Shown piece after piece: positions 61,301-64,000 of a DNA stretch of 64,000 bases. Within the stretch, counting starts at the first letter, position 1. Each line of letters opens with the position of its first letter. The DNA comes from Ramlibacter tataouinensis. GTDB lineage: Bacteria > Pseudomonadota > Gammaproteobacteria > Burkholderiales > Burkholderiaceae_C. Position numbers and translations under genes: made by a program. The DNA lies in assembly GCF_001580455.1 (NCBI RefSeq), contig NZ_CP010951.1, positions 4,179,001 through 4,243,000 of the forward strand. Direction: 5' to 3'. The notes under the pieces were generated by a model. That model made no database searches. It saw nothing but the letters and a program-made list of their open reading frames with translations, and was not told where the DNA came from.

Positions 61301-63172
61301 GTGCGTCTGCGTTCGAGCCTGCTGCTGCTTTCGGCCGTCACGGCTGCGCCTTTGCTGGCGGTCGCGATCGTGGCCGCAGCCTACGTCTTTCGCAGCGAGA
61401 ACACGGCGTTCTTCAACGCCGCGCTGACGCGCAACCGGGCCACGCTGCAGGCCGTCGACGCGGAACTGCGCGCCTCGATCGGCACTTTGCGCGCGCTGTC
61501 TGGTTCGTCGGCGCTGGCGGGAGGGGATTTCGTCGCATTCCATCGGGAAGCCGGCAATGCGCTGGCGACGCAGCCCGCCTGGCAGAACATCGTGCTGCTG
61601 ACGCCGGCGGGGAAGCAGCTGGTCAATACCCGGCTCCCCTGGGGCTCGCCCTTGCTGCAGTCGCCGGTCGAGACGCGCTCGCTGAGCGCTGCCGTGACCG
61701 AGGTCCGGCCCGCCATCAGCGACATCACTTTCGCCCCGCTCCTCGACAACGAGCCGGGGATCGCGGTCCGGCTGCCCGTGTCCGGCAACCAGGGGGTCCG
61801 GTATGTCCTGACCGCGGTGATCCGTCCCGCCGTCTTCCAGCAGATCCTGGAGAGTCAGCGGCTGCCCTCTGACTGGGTCAGCGGCATCGTGGGCACCGAC
61901 GGCCGCATCATCGCCCGGGTTCCCCGCGTGGCGCCGGGGACCCTGGCGGGCGCGAACTACCGGGAGGCCCTGACCAAGTCGCACGAGGGCTGGTACCGGG
62001 GCGAGACCATCGAAGGCGGCGACACCTACACGGCGTTTTCGCGCTCGGACCTGACCGGCTGGAGCATCGGCTTCGCCATCCCTGCCGAAGCCATCGTGGG
62101 CGGACCGTGGCGGGCCGCCGCCATGTTCGCGGCGGGCCTGCTGGTCTCGGTGCTGTCGGCCCTGCTGATCGCCTATTGGCTGAGCCGGCGCATCGCGCTG
62201 CCGATCGCGGAACTGGCGCGGGAGGCCCACCATCTGGGGACCGGCCAGGCCCAGCAAGGGGTCGATTCCGTGATCGAGGAGGTGACGACGCTGGCCCGTG
62301 CACTCAAGGAAGCGGACATCGCCATCGACGAGCGCGATCGCGAGCTGATCCGGCGGGGGGATTCGCTCGCGCGCCAAGCCCAGGACCTGCGGCAGATCGA
62401 TGCCAACAAGACACGCTTCCTGGCCCTCGTGTCGCACGAGCTGCGAAGTCCGCTCGGCCCGTTGCGGGCGGGACTTCACATCCTGGACAAGGTCAGCGAT
62501 CCGCAGAGGCAGGAGGAGGTGCGCTGCATGATGAGCCGCCAGCTGGCGCTGCTGGAGCGCCTGGTGGGCGACCTGATCGACATCGAGCGCATCAGCCGGG
62601 GCGAGCTGGAGTTGCGCCGGGAGCCGGTAGCGCTCGATGAGCTCGTGCAGAACAGCGTCGACACCGTCGGGTCGCAGTTCGAGGAGAAGCGGCAGTCACT
62701 GTCCGTGCGGCCGGCGCCGTCCCGCCTGCTGGTCAATGGCGACACCGACCGGCTCAGGCAGGTGATGGTGAACCTCCTCACCAATGCCTGCCGCTACACC
62801 CCCGAAGGGGGCCATGTCACGGTGACCGTGGCGCAGGCCGGCTTCGAAGCGATGGTGGCTGTCGCTGACGACGGCATCGGGCTGAGCGACGCCGATTGCA
62901 GCCGCATCTTCGAGCTGTTCGTGCGGCTTGCACCCCAGGGCAGCGGTCCTGCCGGCAGCCTGGGCATCGGGCTGGCGGTGACGCGAGCGGTGGTGGAGAT
63001 GCACGATGGCCGGATCGAGGTGGCCAGCGCGGGATTGGGCCAGGGCACCACCTTCAAGGTGTTCCTGCCCCTGTGCAATTCGACGCAGGAGCCGCAGCGG
63101 CCCAAGATTGCAGCACCCAACGAGGGGGGATCGGGATCGGGATCGGGATCGGGAATGCACGCCCTCGGTTAG
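61301..63172 (+). CDS. membrane sensor histidine kinase
   Basis: 623 residues from GTG 61301. TM helix at 5-29, a periplasmic Cache-like sensor (about 30-268), TM helix near 270-293, HAMP, then HisKA with His379 in LVSHELRSPLGPLRAG and HATPase (NLLTNACRYTPEGG N-box, VADDGIGLS, GSLGIGLAVTRAV). The C-terminal tail is a (GS)n run coded by a GATCGG hexamer repeat. No response regulator is adjacent, so it is an orphan kinase. Possible ligands are small organic acids, as for many dCache sensors. The TAG stop lies in hairpin D. Confidence 0.9.
   Translation: MRLRSSLLLLSAVTAAPLLAVAIVAAAYVFRSENTAFFNAALTRNRATLQAVDAELRASIGTLRALSGSSALAGGDFVAFHREAGNALATQPAWQNIVLLTPAGKQLVNTRLPWGSPLLQSPVETRSLSAAVTEVRPAISDITFAPLLDNEPGIAVRLPVSGNQGVRYVLTAVIRPAVFQQILESQRLPSDWVSGIVGTDGRIIARVPRVAPGTLAGANYREALTKSHEGWYRGETIEGGDTYTAFSRSDLTGWSIGFAIPAEAIVGGPWRAAAMFAAGLLVSVLSALLIAYWLSRRIALPIAELAREAHHLGTGQAQQGVDSVIEEVTTLARALKEADIAIDERDRELIRRGDSLARQAQDLRQIDANKTRFLALVSHELRSPLGPLRAGLHILDKVSDPQRQEEVRCMMSRQLALLERLVGDLIDIERISRGELELRREPVALDELVQNSVDTVGSQFEEKRQSLSVRPAPSRLLVNGDTDRLRQVMVNLLTNACRYTPEGGHVTVTVAQAGFEAMVAVADDGIGLSDADCSRIFELFVRLAPQGSGPAGSLGIGLAVTRAVVEMHDGRIEVASAGLGQGTTFKVFLPLCNSTQEPQRPKIAAPNEGGSGSGSGSGMHALG
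63129..63152 (+). repeat. four tandem GATCGG hexamers in the kinase 3' end
   Basis: Perfect (GATCGG)x4, encoding the Gly-Ser tail of the histidine kinase. Copy-number change would alter tail length in steps of two residues and would not shift the frame. Confidence 0.85.
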
Positions 63173-63187
63173 GGCCAGCGAGCCCTA
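63170..63187. terminator. stop-codon hairpin, copy D, between convergent genes
   Basis: TAGGGC (63170-63175), 6-base loop, GCCCTA (63182-63187). The left arm starts with the kinase stop TAG; the right arm ends with the stop of the minus-strand gene. A minimal two-way end of genes; no T tract. Confidence 0.6.
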
Positions 63188-63832
63188 GGCCGATTGCATC
63201 TGCCCCGACAGCAGCACGCGCCGGCCGCTGGCGCGCGGCACCTCGCGCAGCAGCGCGCGCGCGACGTCGGCGGCGGCAATCGAGCGGTAGTTGGCCGGGA
63301 TCAGGGGCCGCAGCCTCCGGCTGATGCGCAGGGCCAGGACCTCGCCGCCCCGCACCGGCTGGCCCAAGGCGCCGCGGTCGCCGGCCAGCATGGAGGGCCG
63401 GGCGATCACCAGCGATTCGAACCCGAGTTGGGCCAGGGCATCTTCCAGTTCGCCCTTCACGCGGCTGTAGAAGACCGAAGAGCGCGTCCCCGCGCCCATC
63501 GCACTGACTAGCCCGGCGCGGCGCGCGCCTGCGGCCAGCGCGGCCTTCGCGACCGCCAGGTTGGCGTCGTAGTCGACCGCGCGGAAGGCCTCCTGGCTGC
63601 CGGCGACCTTGATCGTCGTGCCCAAGGCCAGGTACACCTCGTCCGCCGGCGGCAGCGCCGGCAGCGACTTGAAGTCGACGGTGTGGTGGGTGAGCTTGGG
63701 ATGCGCGAGGTCCAGCGGCCGCCGCCCGAGGGTGTGCACGGCGCCGACCGCCGCGTCGGCCAGCAGGCCCTTGAGCAGCTCGCGGCCGACGAGACCGGTG
63801 GCGCCTGCGAGGAGGGCGGTGCGGGCCTGCAT
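63185..63832 (-). CDS. NAD(P)-binding protein, atypical short-chain dehydrogenase (HTATIP2/Ycf39-like)
   Basis: 215 residues from ATG 63832. N-terminal ALLAGATGLVGRELLKGLL is the nucleotide-binding loop; VYLALGTTIKVAGSQEAFRAVDYDANLAVAKAA and SSVFYSRVKGELEDAL (Y-x-x-x-K catalytic pair) fit the atypical SDR group of HTATIP2-like oxidoreductases. Starts 1 base after the garD stop, so it is co-transcribed with it. Substrate unknown. Confidence 0.83.
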   Translation of the reverse strand: MQARTALLAGATGLVGRELLKGLLADAAVGAVHTLGRRPLDLAHPKLTHHTVDFKSLPALPPADEVYLALGTTIKVAGSQEAFRAVDYDANLAVAKAALAAGARRAGLVSAMGAGTRSSVFYSRVKGELEDALAQLGFESLVIARPSMLAGDRGALGQPVRGGEVLALRISRRLRPLIPANYRSIAAADVARALLREVPRASGRRVLLSGQMQSA

Positions 63833-63833
63833 C

Positions 63834-64000
63834 TCAGGTGACGGGCGCGGGGTTGAACAGCACCAGCGCGTTGTGCAGCTTCCACTGCTCCGCCCAGGTC
63901 TTCTTGCGGCCGCTGGCGACATCGAGCATCAGGCGGAACAGCTCCCAGCCCACCTCTTCGATGGTCGCGTCGCCGTCGGCGATGCGGCCGGCGTTGACGT
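63834..64000 (-). CDS. garD: galactarate dehydratase, C-terminal end only
   Basis: The last 54 codons of a gene that enters from the right edge. The product ends VGWELFRLMLDVASGRKKT and then HNALVLFNPAPVT, which is the C-terminus of the GarD/UxaA altronate-galactarate dehydratase family; the FNPAPVT end favours GarD. It dehydrates D-galactarate to 5-keto-4-deoxyglucarate. Stop TGA at 63836-63834. Confidence 0.75.
   Translation of the reverse strand, partial: VNAGRIADGDATIEEVGWELFRLMLDVASGRKKTWAEQWKLHNALVLFNPAPVT

Overview
The window is about 64 kb of gene-dense, high-GC chromosome. Gene content and protein sequence (a beta-proteobacterial pmd-type protocatechuate operon, vanAB, Bug-type binding proteins, ribBX, tolQRA) point to Burkholderiales, most likely Comamonadaceae of the Ramlibacter/Variovorax kind; the genus is an inference. 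No transposase, integrase, CRISPR array, rRNA or tRNA gene was recognised.

Layout. 1-5.5 kb: alaS (5' end outside), an amino-acid/aromatic-type ABC binding protein, trmB and gluQ. 5.5-10.3 kb: a renalase-like flavoprotein with its LysR gene, and divergently a redox cassette of pirin, DoxX, WrbA-like flavoprotein and a second pirin. 10.3-17.2 kb: a 1003-residue membrane spermidine-synthase-like protein, a three-gene gtr-type glycosylation cassette (polytopic protein, GtrA, GtrB-like GT2) and trhO. 17.2-28.7 kb: dnaE, facing a long minus-strand train ribD-ribE-ribBX-ribH-nusB-aminotransferase-ybgC-tolQRA. 28.8-36.6 kb: minor pilin operon pilE-fimT-pilV-pilW-pilX-pilY1 with tight translational coupling. 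36.6-41.8 kb: a duplicated gene end flanking a secreted orphan, a MetE-like gene, vanBA and a GntR regulator. 41.8-48.7 kb: binding proteins plus livHMGF and an orphan Bug protein. 48.7-56.2 kb: protocatechuate 4,5-cleavage genes pmdEFDABC with a LysR gene, a DUF1932 dehydrogenase and a leaderless ModA-like protein. 56.2-64 kb: a secreted orphan, flavin monooxygenase, STAND ATPase, DUF1428 protein, sensor kinase, a short dehydrogenase-like protein and the end of garD.

How genes work together. VanAB turns vanillate into protocatechuate; PmdAB opens the ring, PmdC oxidises the product to PDC, PmdD hydrolyses it, PmdE hydrates and PmdF splits it into pyruvate and oxaloacetate. The ABC genes in between probably import aromatic acids. 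The tautomerase step (PmdU/LigU) has no obvious gene here.

The most unusual signals are non-coding. Three exactly 64-bp copies of a leader-like repeat run from a TGA to the ATG of the next gene and supply its ribosome binding site. A 271-bp three-armed nested palindrome with perfect 33-bp terminal repeats is inserted at CTAG across the ribD stop codon. A family of TAGGGCC hairpins carries stop codons in its arms. A secreted orphan gene is bracketed by direct repeats of the neighbouring gene's 3' end.
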